64,000 nt of DNA. Origin: Brachionus manjavacas (lineage: Eukaryota; Rotifera; Eurotatoria; Ploima; Brachionidae). This document shows, in pieces, positions 44,201-54,035 of this stretch. Numbering within the stretch: position 1 is the stretch's first letter; every line of letters begins with the position of its first letter. The DNA lies in assembly GCA_019054805.1 (NCBI GenBank), contig JAHQIY010000003.1, positions 1,240,001 through 1,304,000 on the forward strand, written 5' to 3'. The translations under genes and the position numbers were made by a program. Under the pieces are notes generated by a model. That model was not told the DNA's origin. It did no database searches and saw only the letters and a program-made list of their open reading frames with translations.

Positions 44201-47200
44201 GTTAACAAACACTTTTTGGCAGTCGGCGACCATGCATGGTTTGCTGAACTACACAGGCATCTGTTACTGGAACAAATTAGCCCTTGATCCTTGCGGCAAT
44301 GGATATCTTTGTCACAGTATTGATTAAATGAATGTTGATCTGTGCATTGAGAAGTTTGATTTTCAAAATATTTGTTCCCTACACATAAACAATGTGTATC
44401 ATTGCAAACCATGTCCATTAGGCACATGTCATCGAAAAAACATGATTCTAGTTCACCAAAACGTGGTACACACTTTACCAAAGATGGACTAAAATATTCG
44501 TCTTGTTTACATGAACAAACACCTAAAATACATTCTGTCAATTGGCTATCTAGACATTGATTGGTCAGTGTACATTGCTCGGAGATTTTTTTTTTGCCAA
44601 CACATACGGTACCATCAAAATATTCCCTAAAAGATTAAAATTAAAAAAAATTGATCAAGCTCAGTTTTTAAAAACACAGTCTCTTTTAAATAATGATGAC
44701 TAACTGGACATTGTAACAATAAAAAAAATCAAAAATTTTAAATTTGAATTTTTTTTATTTTTTGGTCTTAAACTCGTTATGTAAAATGTATTTACAAGTT
44801 TTAGTACTTTGCAACTCTGCAAAGTTTGAAATAAGCGTTGCAAAAACTCTGCAATTTTGGAGTAAAAGGTAAATCATTAATAATTTAATTGCAGAGTTCT
44901 TGCAGAACCTCATCCTCCTCAATAAAAGTCCGGACTTGGACCATTTTTGAGGAGGATGAGGTGATGAGGAATTAAATGACTTGGACTTTAATTTGTGACT
45001 TTTAGACAACTATGTAAAATACCGTTCAATAAAAAAAATTCTATTTGATCTAATTTTTTTGGTGCTAAACAAGGGGAAGAAAAATTTTACTAAATTTTAA
45101 AAGATTTTGTTTTGGTGTCGAATGATTCAGTGGAGCAAACAATGCTCAGCATCGGCAGCAAAAGCTAACAGAATTTTAGGTCAAATTAGGAATTCATTCG
45201 TGTGTTTGGATAGTGAGACTCTCAGACTTTTATACACAGGACTTGCCAGACTTCATCTTGAAACGTGGAATCTTTCAATAAAAGCAAGTTTAAATATGAT
45301 TGAGAAAGCTAAGAGACGTGCAACCAAATTGGTCAAATATTTGAAGAAAAAATCATTCGAAGATAGGCTTAAATCGCTAGAACAAATGAACTTTAAAGAG
45401 CGAAGAACAAGAAGAGATTTATTTTAATTGTTTAAAATAGTCAACGGCCATGAGAAAAATAAATTGCTAAATGGAGTGAACTTTGGAAAACAATTTGAAA
45501 ATGAATCTTAGAAAAGAGCATTATTTGAAGCTTACTAGAGAAAATAGTAAACGCGGCTCAAATAGGTATAACTTTTTAACAAACAGAATTGTGTCAAGAT
45601 GGAATGATTTGCCTCAAAATGTGGTGAACGCTGAAACAGTCAATGGCTTCGAATCGGGTATTTTTAAAGAAGTGTTTGGAATGGTGCAGAGAAAGCGAAG
45701 AAAGACTGCCTTTGATCAACTTGAGCTAAACGCCGTTTGTTGTTAGTGTAGACTTACAAGATCAAAACTCTTTTTTAATCAAATCTAATTTTTTAGAAAT
45801 AATTCTTACTCTGTTAAATCATTGCAATTGCATATTCCAGATACACATACAGTTTTTTGGGTCAATGTCTGACAATGGAAATTTTCGGTACAATTTCTAC
45901 CATAAGCACTAGCAATTGAGCATTTTTTTCCGTTCCAAAATTGTTCATTTCCTACTGTGCGATTACAATCGCACATTCCAATAACAGATGATTGGGGACA
46001 AGAACAATTTTGAGCTTGGCAAATTAAATTTTCGTCCATATTGCAGTTAAAATCATTATAACAAAATCGTTTTCCATAAGTAAGCAAACAATCTTCTACT
46101 TGAGGCGCCCACGTTCGATCAGGATGATCACAGGAACACTCATTATTTAGACAACTAAGACCCAAATCCGATCTACAGTGTAAATTTTTATCACAAAAAT
46201 AACCACTTTTGAGCTTTGGTAAACAAGTCATAGTTCTATTTTCAAAATAGAACAAGTCCCCACATGTGCACAAATATGATTTACAACTCATTGGCAGTAA
46301 GCACATATCGTCAAAAAAGCATCTTTCGAATTCCACAAATCTTGGAGTACATTTTGAGCCATCGAAATACTGAGTTGTATCACACACACCTTTCAAATAA
46401 TAAAGTAAAATGTAATTTAACCGAAATTCATAAAAATTCATTAATTAAACTGTTCCTTTTTAGACGACAATTTAGCATTTAAAAAATTTGCTACATTTAA
46501 ATATTTTAATCTTAGGCATTACCGCTACCTAAGAATTATTATTATACATTAATATTAATGCTATTTTAATGTACCCCTTATATATTAAAGTTGAACTTTT
46601 AATTATTTTTGTAATTAAAAGCTTTTGATGCATGATGAGTGAGCATCATTTTTTAAATTTGAGGATAGATCTAGATACTCTATTCTGAACTGCTCGTAGT
46701 TTTCTGATAATATTTTCTGAAAATTTTTATTTAAATGATTATCAATTAATTTGAATTTAACAACAATAATTTTTAGCATTAATTATTAATGACGTACATT
46801 AATTTTTTTTTGAGCATTATTAATTTGTACATTACATTAATTTAATTAAATTAATATTAAGTAACTAACGTGCTAGCATTAAGATGAAAAATCTTTGATT
46901 ATTAGATAAAATAAGGAAAAAAATATTAAGGTAATTAATATTTTTGTTAAAAATTTAAAAAAAATGATTGGTAAAAGGATGCTAAAAAAATAGCATTCAT
47001 TTTGAACCGAAAAAAAACATTGAATTCCCTGTCCTAAAAGGTAGGATTCTTTAATTCTTTGATTTAAAGTCTGAAAGAGAGTACAAAATTCACCTGGTTG
47101 TCTATTTTAATTAATTGCCTGAGTATTTAAACCCTTCAATTGCTAAAATTAGAAGCATTAAAATTTAAATAAATCATAATAAGGCAAGATGAGCAGAATA

Positions 47201-50200
47201 CAATAGCGACATAGATACAGATGAACCAGAACAAATGGAAACAGAAATGATAAAAAAAAGGAAACCATTATGTACATTTTACAAGAATCAAACAATGGAA
47301 AAAATGAAAAGTTATGGTTATGGTTATTGGAGTATTTTGATTACAGACAATACTAGTGAATGGAAACGCGTGCATTATAGATGCAATCAAGTCAAAAGTC
47401 AAACGAATGATGATCATGTCCACGGAGAAACCACGAAGAACTGAAATTTAAAAAGTGCCATAAAAAGAAATTTGTGAATTATTTAAGTTGAATATTAAAC
47501 CCAAGCGCATATGAGAATTTTTGGCTAAAAAATTATTACCGGTTCCTTAAAAACAACAGTAATCAAATTATTTATCCTCATTAAATAACATAGAATATGA
47601 AACGTCAAACATTAGTTTAGGTAAACTTGAAGCATGATGTAAACATAACAATTCAACACCAATTAATATTTATACACAATTTAGTTATGAATTATATATG
47701 ACTATAAGATTGATGATGATGAAGATGTATGTGAAGATTTCTAATAAAGAAATGCACTCTTATGACAATTGCAGAATCAATACATTTGCTACATTCAAAA
47801 ATGAACAATTTTTCATAAAAATCAAGGAAACAATGCAGTTGTCCTTGATTTTTTAATAATTGCATATGTAAACATATCATTGGGATGTCGTGTAGTGCTT
47901 TACTAGTGCAATAATGTTTTGATTGATGTTCTTTTCTTATTAAGACTATGTTCATTGTTTAATTTTAAAAATTTTTTTCAAAGATATTTTATGATTGATT
48001 GTTTCTATACAATTTAATGCCAAATAAATGATAAATTAATGCTCAATAATCTATTTTTAAATGCTTTTAATTTAATGTTAATAAAATAAAAAATAAATGC
48101 TCGTTCAGTATTATTTAATGCTCAAAAAAATAAAACGAATTCAAACAAGGAAAAAAATAGTGTAAAATTGATCCAACTAAAGGTTAATAGAAATTTCCAA
48201 GTGTATTTTGATTAAAACCCCTTTTTATGTTTTGACAGTATTTTATAAATATTTAGCGTTTTACTGCAGATTTCTTTAATTTCGTCTCCCAGTATAGTCT
48301 TTATCGCAATGGGAATAGCTGCTATTAATGCTTAATGAAAAAAAATCACAATAAAAAAGATCTAAATATGATGGTCAAAGGTATCAATTAGTAAAAGTTA
48401 TCTTGTTAAAGCTTCTTTGAATTTTTTGAGACTAAAATCGAATAATTCTTAGATTACATCTTAAAACTTAATCTTTATTGCTTACAATTAGATCCATTGC
48501 AAAATGTCAATTGAGAATCTAAACATTGAATGGAAGCCGAGCATGTATTTTCAAATGAGATTTTTGGTTTGCATTCAAATCCATCCCAGTAAAATAAGCT
48601 ATCGTCTGGGCACTCACACAATTTCCTCGGTGAACACACAGTATTCTGGGAAATAGTTTTGCAATGATAATTAAAGACACACGAAGATAGGTAATTCTTT
48701 GCTGGCTCACAGCTTAAGCCACTCCAATATTGTTCACTTGTCAGATTTCGACTACAATCACACATTCCAATAAATGAAGTTACTGGACAGTTGCAGTCAT
48801 GCACCTGGCAAACAAGATTTTCTGAATCATTGCAGTCTGCATCACTGAGACATGTTGATTTTCCATAGGTTAGCTTACATTTAGATGATTTGGATGACCA
48901 TGTGTAACTTGGAGCAGAACAAAAACAAATTCCTTTTTGGCAAGTTAAGCCCAAGTCTTGTCTACAATGATGGTCCTTATCGCAATGGGAATTGATTGTG
49001 TATTGATTTGTACAAGTTGATGTGAAATTTTCATAAAAGTAATACTTCGGACATCGGCACCCGGAGCTAATTGAGCAGAACATTGGCTTAAGGCACATAT
49101 CATCATAAACACAAGTCTCAAATTCATTTAGGCTTGGAACACATTTTGATTCGGATGATTTGAAAAATTGTTGCTCAGCACATGAGCCTGAAAAAAACAT
49201 AAAATTAAATTAATTTAAGAAAAATTTTTTTGAAGTGATCAAAAAAAAATAAAAAATCTATCTGACGGAATGCTTAATTTCTACAGACTTTCATAACTAG
49301 TACCCACTTATTAAAATTTTATTTGTTAATATCTTATCAAATACACAAACAAAGTCCACTACTGAATAGTATGTTTTATTTTAGGGAACTTAATGAATAA
49401 TTAAAAAATTTCGTTTATTTGAGCTTATTTGTCTTTATTTTAATTTATAACATTTTTCATAATCGTTCGCCGTGTTTATATTTAAATAAAAATAAAATTA
49501 GGTGCATTTTTATTCAAAAAATTCAAATGAAAAATTTAAATTTCATGAAAATTATTCTAGTTGATTTTAAAATTTTATTTAAATTTATTATTATTATTTA
49601 TAATTTAGCCAATAAAGCTAAATTTGGTAAATATTTAAATAATTTATTTGCATTTTTTTAATGATTTGAATTTTCATTTATCGATTTTATTTTTAAATTT
49701 TTAAAACTAAAAATTAAAATTATTCCTAATGGTTTATTTATTTTTTCTTTATTATTAACTCCTATTTTTAAAGCTATCTTATCTTAGTACCTAACGTGTC
49801 TCTTTTTTTCAAAAAAAATTAGTGAGTATCTGTTCTTTTATCTGTTCTGTTATCACAGCATTTATTGAGTATCTAATTGATACTTAAAAAAACCGTAAAT
49901 TAACTCAACTCTTTTTTTTGAAAAAACTTGAGAAAACTTTTTTTGAAAATTAATGTAGATATTATCTAAATAATTTAATTTAATTTATTTATTTAATTCA
50001 AAATTACGCCAGACTCGGCGATGATAAATTATATCTAAAAATGAGTAATGGACAACTTTTTGTATTTTTCAATTTTACAATTATCATTTTTTGTTTGTTA
50101 TTTTTTTCTGACTATGTATTCTTTTCATTTATTCAAGTTTTCATTTAATGCAACTTTAAAAAATCTGGCAAAAGCCATTAAGTCAAAGTTTAAATTTTTT

Positions 50201-53200
50201 TTTTAATTTTGTTTTTAAATATTAAAAAACGAACATTAAGTGTTCGACATCAGCATTATATTTTTAAAAAGCGACATCTTCCGGGAAAAAAAAATATTTT
50301 TTTCTCTAAATTTTTCAAATTTAGTGATTTTTTTTTTGATTTTGATTTTTTTTTGACTTTGACTTTATGGCTTTTGCCCACGTCTGGTGGAAACATTAAA
50401 TAAATATGAAGATAATATTCCTCCTTGTTTAACCCATTCGATTTTTTAGAAATTGAGTACTTTTTTCTTCACCAACTTTGATGATCACTTTAGAAATTTC
50501 ATAATATCTAAATAATATTCTCCACAAATAATTTTTTAATTTTTCTATTAGTTTTTAGAAAATACTAGCACATCATGAAATGCTTTATTGCCATCAAGGC
50601 TTATTAGATTTAATCAAAATCCTTCTTGGCAATAATGATTGACTACTTTGTTTGCTAAGAAAATAACAATGTTTACAGGAGCACTTTTTTTAACTATTTT
50701 TCTAAATTAATTGCTATGCATGCTATCAAAAATATTCGACTTAGTCAAAATAAATGACTCAAAAATGGATGCTGAACAGGTTGAAACAGTGAAAGGTCTA
50801 AAATCAGATGGAAACTTTGACAATCCTTTTTTATTATTCGGTTTTAATAAGGAAATATTGAAATTTAATTAGATCCTAAAATCAATAACAAAGAAAATCA
50901 CTCAACGGCGACTTATTAACTTTATTAAAGAACAATTGACTTATATTTTTAGTATCAAAAAATAAAGAAAAAAAAATAATTAAAAAGTTTAAAAAAAATA
51001 AAATCAATTAGTACCAGATTTTTTTAAGTGGAAATTTAAGTTGTTTACTTGTCCTTTATGACATTATGAACTTAAATCATTTTTAACACAAATGGCATTT
51101 TTATCACTTAAGCATTTGACCCATGGGAATTTAGCAAATGTTCATGACACTCCTGGTAAAAGACTTTATATGTAATAAATACGTGGTTAGTGTATCAAAC
51201 ATTCTAAAGTTGAATGTGTTTCCAGCAGTCGACATGCCCGTGGAGGGGATCAGAGAAAAGAGCAAATCTAAAAAATCGGTACCAGCTTAAGCTTTTAATT
51301 ATGCTGTTCAAACAAAACAAATAATGAATTCTCTCTTCTTTTCGCAGATGACATAGTTACATTCTTCATTAAAAAGCAAAAAAAGGAACCAAAAAAATAA
51401 GAAAAATAAACCAATGAACTAGAACAATCTGGCTTATTAAGTAGAAAATGAAGATATCAAATTTGATTCTAAAGGGTGCCCAATAATTTGTTAGAGATGC
51501 TGAAGAAACCAAAGGTGTTTATTGCCACATATGATTTTAAAAAAAAAGGATTTATTTTAAATTAATTTATTATCATCAGATCGTTGTTTAATTATTAAGT
51601 AATATATATTACATTGTATTATATATTATTAAGTAATATTATATATTACAGGCTTTTAGCTTTTGAATTTTATACTTTTTATGGTACCCTTACATCAAAA
51701 TTGGTAAAATATTTATCAAAGAAATGAACCATACCCTAAATGTAAAAAAGTGCTTAAAATCAAACTTGAACATTAATTAGCCACTCATTTCACTTTTTTA
51801 AAAATATTAATTTATTATAATCAAAAAGTGGAAATCCACTATTTGGTGGCGTTCCGAATTTTCACTTTTTTAATAAAACCTTAAAATTTTAATGTTTTTT
51901 TATCATAACTCCTGCAAAAATAATTCGATAAAAATAAACTATACTGATATTCAAATATTCTTGACCCCTCAACGGCAATTTGATGTCAGGGTAAGTCTGT
52001 TAAACCTGGATAAAGGATATGCCAAAATAATTAAAAATTTAAAAAACAATTATTATTTTAGAAAAATAGACAAAATAAGACTGTAAATTTTCATAATTTT
52101 ATCAGATCATAATTTTTTTTATTGAAGTTTTGAACAAGCATTTTGGGCACTCATTAAATAAAATTTTATTTACTGATAGCCAAAATTAAAGAGCCCTGCA
52201 TTAAAAGGCTAAATATGTCAAACAAAAAATAGAGTCTTTATCAAAATACACCAGGAAATTTATACAAATCTTTAGTCGGATTAAATTTAGACTATTCTTT
52301 TCCCTTCTTGAATTCATTTTCAGAAAATAATATCAAAAAACTACAAGCAATTCAGAATACAGCAGTCAGATCTATCCTTAAGTTAAAGTATGATTTTCTT
52401 CCAACATCGTGTATCATGAGGCTTTTTGAGTTGAGTGAGAGATATGTTGGGACAGGACTGAGTCATTCTATTCCATTGATTGTGTACTGTAGGAATACAA
52501 AGACCATCAAGATATATCGAATACCCGACTCAATGATGTAATTGCTTACCTACTTATTATTTCCTCTTTTTCCTGAAGCTTTAAAGGTTTGTGTAAACAA
52601 GTGTCACATGTAGCACTCTGTTTTAGAAATTTTTTTCTTCTATTTTATATTAACTTGTTTTGTTTTATTTGATTTCGATTTTGATTTTTTTATATTTTAT
52701 TCCGAAGGTACAGAAAACAAATAAAAATATAAACAATTAGCTCTAACATTTCCAAATAAATAGAAATATTAACCTAATAATTTTTTTTTTAATTATTTGG
52801 TAAACAGATACTTGATATTTTTTAATAAAAAATAATTAAATTCAAATAATTCTTACACAATGATTGCTTGCATTCTGTATTTTCTGAGTCCAGGCATTCA
52901 TATGTTTCACTACAATACTCATTTACACTTTTTTTCGGCAGGCATGATTTACCGTTCCAATATTGGCTTTAAAGTATTTTAAAAAAATTCTTTATAAAAA
53001 AAACAAATTTACGTTGAAGAATTTTGGCAAGTACACAACCCAGAATTGCAATTAAGATTAAGGCTTGTTTTGCATTGATCTCCATTACATTTTTCCTTGA
53101 ATGATTTTCTAGGGACACACTTTTTCAAGTTTGCATCCCAGTACATATCTAAAGTGCATTCACATCTTGAAACTACACTGCAAACTAGCATTTCTTCTTT

Positions 53201-53551
53201 TTGTCTACAATTTTCATCAATGAAACAAAATTCGCCATGAGTCGAAAGATTTTGGCATCTATCGCTGTAAAATTGTGTTTCTGGACATGAGCAAATTTTG
53301 TCTTTGCAAATAAGACCAAGCTTTTTTTCACATATTCTTTTAGCGCATGACTCGTTGAAGAGGCCATTTGGCTTTCTTATAGTGGCAAAAATTATTGACA
53401 GAACAAAAAGTGCCGCTGAAAAGAACAAAACAAATCCACCGACCACAATTAGCCATTTTGGAATGATGATTTTGCCGTTGTTTAAGGCTTCAAGTTTTTT
53501 CACTGTCTCACTTTTTTGAACGCCGTATTTAAATCTTGTAAATGAAATCAT
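34090..53551 (-). CDS. EB-module/C-type-lectin-like type II membrane protein (six exons, 1249 aa)
   Basis: Exons join as 53551-53013, 52966-52857, 49187-48486, 46389-45810, 44626-43931 and 35212-34090. Every intron is GT-AG, every junction keeps the frame, and the total is exactly 3,750 nt including the stop. The product has a short cytosolic N-terminus, one membrane anchor (about residues 33-58), a Cys-rich ectodomain of EB-type modules in four repeated blocks, and a C-terminal CTLD-like domain. EB modules are extracellular disulfide units known from ecdysozoan and other invertebrate proteins; with a lectin-like tip, cell-surface recognition or adhesion is plausible but inferred. Recurring words (DDMCL, LTYGK, GMCDC, QKTVC) show that exons 3 to 6 arose by tandem duplication. 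Intron 1 is 46 bp; the others are 1.2-8.7 kb and full of transposon pieces. Exon 1 has ATG 53551 and no upstream in-frame continuation. Confidence 0.85.
35213..35754. other. Intron 5, proximal part: nothing seen
   Basis: AT-rich, no coding signal or repeat recognised. Confidence 0.4.
35755..36230 (-). pseudogene. Possible LINE 3' end in intron 5
   Basis: A minus-strand segment near 36150-36050 reads RNTAVFGALRIENISKLYYK, like the C-terminal tail of some LINE ORF2s. It is followed by an untranslated part with a CGCC...GGCG hairpin and an (ATAA)n tail at 35755-35802. Too decayed for a firm family call. Confidence 0.4.
36231..37911. other. Intron 5 AT-rich stretch with LINE tail
   Basis: 36301-36349 is an (ATTT)n tail plus GAACGCCTTGTAGTCGATG, closely matching 2985-3034. 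The remainder shows no gene. Confidence 0.4.
37912..38285. mobile_element. MITE with AAGTCC-type inverted ends
   Basis: The left end (about 37912-37960: TAATAGTCAC, then AAAGTCCAAGTCTGGAC) is matched in reverse at about 38245-38285 (CGGACTTGGACTATAATTTA). Imperfect ~43-bp inverted repeats. The 76-codon frame inside is not recognised. Related words occur at 44930-45005 and 1246-2205. Confidence 0.55.
38796..38801 (+). promoter_or_regulatory. TATA box of EF-hand copy B
   Basis: TATAAA 67 bp upstream of the ATG. Conserved in copy A. Confidence 0.55.
38863..39129 (+). CDS. Small EF-hand protein, copy B (88 aa)
   Basis: Protein identical to copy A (3456-3722): one canonical EF-hand loop, DRNGDGRIDFWE, and a Tyr/Gly-rich C-terminus. 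The gene is nested in intron 5 of the EB/lectin gene, on the opposite strand. An AATAAA lies about 80 bp after the stop (39210-39215). Two synonymous differences against copy A, with more divergence in the flanks, suggest either recent duplication plus selection or gene conversion of the coding part. Probably calcium-binding; no partner can be inferred. Confidence 0.85.
   Translation: MSFNMFRSIAGIDSLIDRNEFAAFNQMMNPFNDYFTNMLQSNIQFSLMDRNGDGRIDFWEFADAQRRLNPQYYPGLYSGYGQRFYGYY
39210..39215 (+). terminator. Polyadenylation signal of EF-hand copy B
   Basis: AATAAA about 80 bp downstream of the stop; also present in the mirror copy. Confidence 0.45.
39372..40442 (+). mobile_element. pogo/Tigger-type miniature element with TA duplication
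   Basis: Ends are CAGTCAATCCTCCGTACAAC on the left and its inverted counterpart ATCGAGGATTGACTG on the right (to 40442), each flanked by TA (39370-39371, 40443-40444). Subterminal ACGAA repeats on both sides (ATAGAACGAA, GATACAACGAA) are typical of this group. The interior keeps only the C-terminal end of a DDE_1 transposase, so the element is a non-autonomous deletion derivative. Confidence 0.85.
39742..40138 (+). pseudogene. pogo-type transposase C-terminus
   Basis: The frame from 39742 includes AIYKMKRAWDNVFATTIQKC and FRKAGFNGDF, the Trp...Thr-Ile-x-x-Cys-Phe...Ala-Gly-Phe block close to the transposase C-terminus. After frame changes an acidic tail (SDNSDSEIEE, about 40034-40063) follows. 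The catalytic DDD core is absent. Confidence 0.75.
40735..41200 (-). pseudogene. LINE 3' end with (TAC)n tail
   Basis: On the minus strand: RHFGYDERLRRAGFSDLVTR and RTKGDLIQQFKL, then NRVSKTWNQLP and SLNVFKARLDKWL, the conserved C-terminal blocks of CR1-type ORF2. It ends in a 3' UTR with GGCTGGGCAGCTTCTGCC-type hairpin sequence and a (TAC)n microsatellite (40735-40750). Several stops. 5'-truncated. Confidence 0.75.
41273..41653. mobile_element. 381-bp Tc1-type MITE with GCTCTAGAGC repeats
   Basis: Inverted ends of about 27 bp (CAGTACGTTTCTGAAATAAG on the left; its complement, ending TCAGAAGCGTACTG, on the right), each flanked by TA. Next to both ends are clusters of AGAGCATGCTCTAGAAC, GCTTAAGCA and GCTCTAGAGC words that are themselves palindromic. 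The interior is AT-rich with no coding potential. Confidence 0.85.
42123..42347 (+). pseudogene. LINE ORF2 C-terminal fragment
   Basis: Encodes SLVRSILNLKYGTPSN, then FELSETNVRAGLSHSVPLVV, close to the fragment at 52308-52541 and like the tail of some LINE reverse transcriptases. The two copies also share downstream TTTCCTCTTTCCTGAA-type sequence. Confidence 0.55.
42348..43925. repeat. Intronic repeat cluster
   Basis: Contains two copies of a CTGAA(A/G)GA...TTAGCTCGG...GACA unit (about 43316 and 43656, ~340 bp apart), a CTTGAGCAGGAGCTCAAG palindrome (about 43267-43284), and AAAACAAGTTAACATATAT blocks whose reverse complement recurs near 52650-52680. Probably LINE 3' untranslated material. 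No gene. Confidence 0.4.
43931..44626 (-). CDS. EB/lectin gene exon 5: EB block 3
   Basis: Encodes residues 644-875. Begins EYFDGTVCVGKKKISEQC, then CLDSQLTECILGVCSC, FDDMCLMDMVC, CDKDIHCRKDQGLIC, CLLTYGKQFC, GMCDCERSVGKEEYWNGSYC and TQKTVCITGSCLC. Closest in order to exon 6. Acceptor AATCTTTTAG, donor GTAACT. Confidence 0.85.
44660..45015. repeat. Intron 4 inverted-repeat patch
   Basis: CCTCATCCTCCTCAA (44908-44922) and TTGAGGAGGATGAGG (44947-44961) form a perfect 15-bp stem with a 24-nt loop. The right edge has GACTTGGACTTTAATTTGTG, shared with the MITE at 37912-38285. The left end is not clear. Confidence 0.5.
45107..45760 (+). pseudogene. LINE (CR1-type) ORF2 3' fragment in intron 4
   Basis: Plus strand: WSKQCSASAAKANRILGQI and the following segment to RRDLF at 45427 (stop), then VSRWNDLPQNVVNAETVNGF to 45746. 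The same C-terminal blocks occur at 338-960, but with a short internal deletion in the PHLEYA region. Opposite in strand to the host gene. Confidence 0.75.
45810..46389 (-). CDS. EB/lectin gene exon 4: EB block 2
   Basis: Encodes residues 451-643. Begins CVCDTTQYFDGSKCTPRF after the join. Same block order as exon 3: FERCFFDDMCLLPMSC, CDKNLHCRSDLGLSC, CLLTYGKRFC, GMCDCNRTVGNEQFWNGKKC, LTQKTVCVSGICNC. Ends at donor GTAAGA (45809). N-glycosylation sequons such as NRT and NCT are present. Confidence 0.85.
46390..48485. other. Intron 3: mostly nothing recognised
   Basis: AT-rich with TTAATATTAATG-type repeats at 46540-46870. The only possible coding trace is the FLYWCH-like piece at 47235-47444. 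Confidence 0.4.
47235..47444 (+). pseudogene. Possible FLYWCH/MULE zinc-finger piece
   Basis: A short frame with GYGYWSILITDNTSEWKRVH and YRCNQVK, resembling the Tyr-Trp...Trp...Cys part of FLYWCH-like fingers that precede some MULE transposases. The second Cys/His pair is not clear and no transposase core follows. Weak. Confidence 0.25.
48486..49187 (-). CDS. EB/lectin gene exon 3: EB block 1
   Basis: Encodes residues 217-450. Acceptor TTTTTTTCAG. Contains FETCVYDDMCLKPMFC, CDKDHHCRQDLGLTC, CKLTYGKSTC, GMCDCSRN and a further module (FYWDGFECKPKISFENTC). Donor GTAAGC at 48485; the open frame past it hits a stop within three codons, supporting the donor. Confidence 0.85.
50167..50378. mobile_element. 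~210-bp MITE
   Basis: GGCAAAAGCCATTAAGTCAAAG at 50167-50188 is mirrored at 50357-50378 with one mismatch. T-rich interior. No target duplication seen. Confidence 0.55.
51300..51400 (+). pseudogene. LINE reverse transcriptase scrap (FADD box)
   Basis: The frame NNEFSLLFADDIVTFFIKKQ contains a FADD catalytic box at 51341-51352. Upstream and downstream are unreadable. Confidence 0.5.
52308..52541 (+). pseudogene. LINE ORF2 C-terminal fragment
   Basis: NNIKKLQAIQNTAVRSILKL, then LFELSERYVGTGLSHSIP. Same family as 42123-42347. The IQNTAVRSI block is a common LINE post-RT motif. Confidence 0.6.
52857..52966 (-). CDS. EB/lectin gene exon 2 (110 nt)
   Basis: Too short to be called alone. The frame set by exon 1 gives QYWNGKSCLPKKSVNEYCSE and then a further Cys-rich run ending KQSLC, the same Y/F-W-x-G-x-x-C module start seen in the later exons. 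Acceptor TTTAAAG, donor GTAAGA. Enters in phase 2 and leaves in phase 1. Confidence 0.8.
53013..53551 (-). CDS. EB/lectin gene exon 1: cytosolic tail, anchor, first EB modules
   Basis: Encodes residues 1-179. The first 32 are charged (MISFTRFKYGVQKSETVKKL), followed by the membrane span WLIVVGGFVLFFSAALFVLS. No cleavable signal peptide, so type II topology. Then Cys-rich modules with CAKRICEKKLGLICKDKICS and CNGDQCKTSLNLNCNSGLC. Ends in phase 2 at donor GTAAAT. Confidence 0.85.
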
Positions 53552-54035
53552 TTTTGGAAAAAATTTAAAAAACTCTTACTTAAGTAGCTACCATGATGCA
53601 TCCAGGAACTCAGATAAACTTAGTTGTGAGCTTTAATCAGTTTGGTATGCAAATTTTTTTCTTGATAATAAGCACTATAAAGCTATTTAAATAAAATAAA
53701 ATTTTTTTTCTTTAATATTAAACAGTTAAAATTTGAAAAAAATAAAATTAAATATTCATATTTTTGTAAATAAATTCAATTAAAATTATATAATCAATGC
53801 AGGAGTAAATAAAGTATTTAATTTCAAATTTTAAAATTTATCAAATATTGAAAAGTGTTTGGTCATGGCAATTGTTTATTTAGAAAAAGACTCTTTCATT
53901 TATTTGTTTTAACTTAATGATTACATTAAAACCTTAGAAATGAATAAATGAAAAAAATTTAAGTTTTATTTCATTAAGAGTTTTCTCTATCTTCAATGAA
54001 TTTATCCACTTTATTATTATTATTATTATTATAAA
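53552..54035. other. Upstream region of EB/lectin gene
   Basis: AT-rich. A weak TTTATAG on the minus strand near 53672-53678 could be a TATA element. (ATT)n near 54012-54031 marks the end of the next LINE scrap. Confidence 0.3.

Larger units (their letters stand above)
49188..52856. other. Intron 2 with transposon scraps
   Basis: 3.7 kb, AT-rich. It holds a LINE tail (49980-50033), a short MITE (50167-50378), an RT scrap (51300-51400) and a LINE C-terminal scrap (52308-52541). 51590-51650 is a TAATATATATTA low-complexity patch. No other gene. Confidence 0.45.

Noticed and set aside
47692..47955. 87-codon minus frame with His-rich end
   Set aside because: Composition reflects GATGAT repeats on the other strand; no family resemblance.
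43927..49200. Three separate small EB-protein genes
   Set aside because: Their apparent starts are intronic, their ends are donor sites, and the phases join them into one gene.
51590..51650. Possible hairpin element of TAATATATATTA units
   Set aside because: Low-complexity AT repeats; inverted matches are expected by chance.
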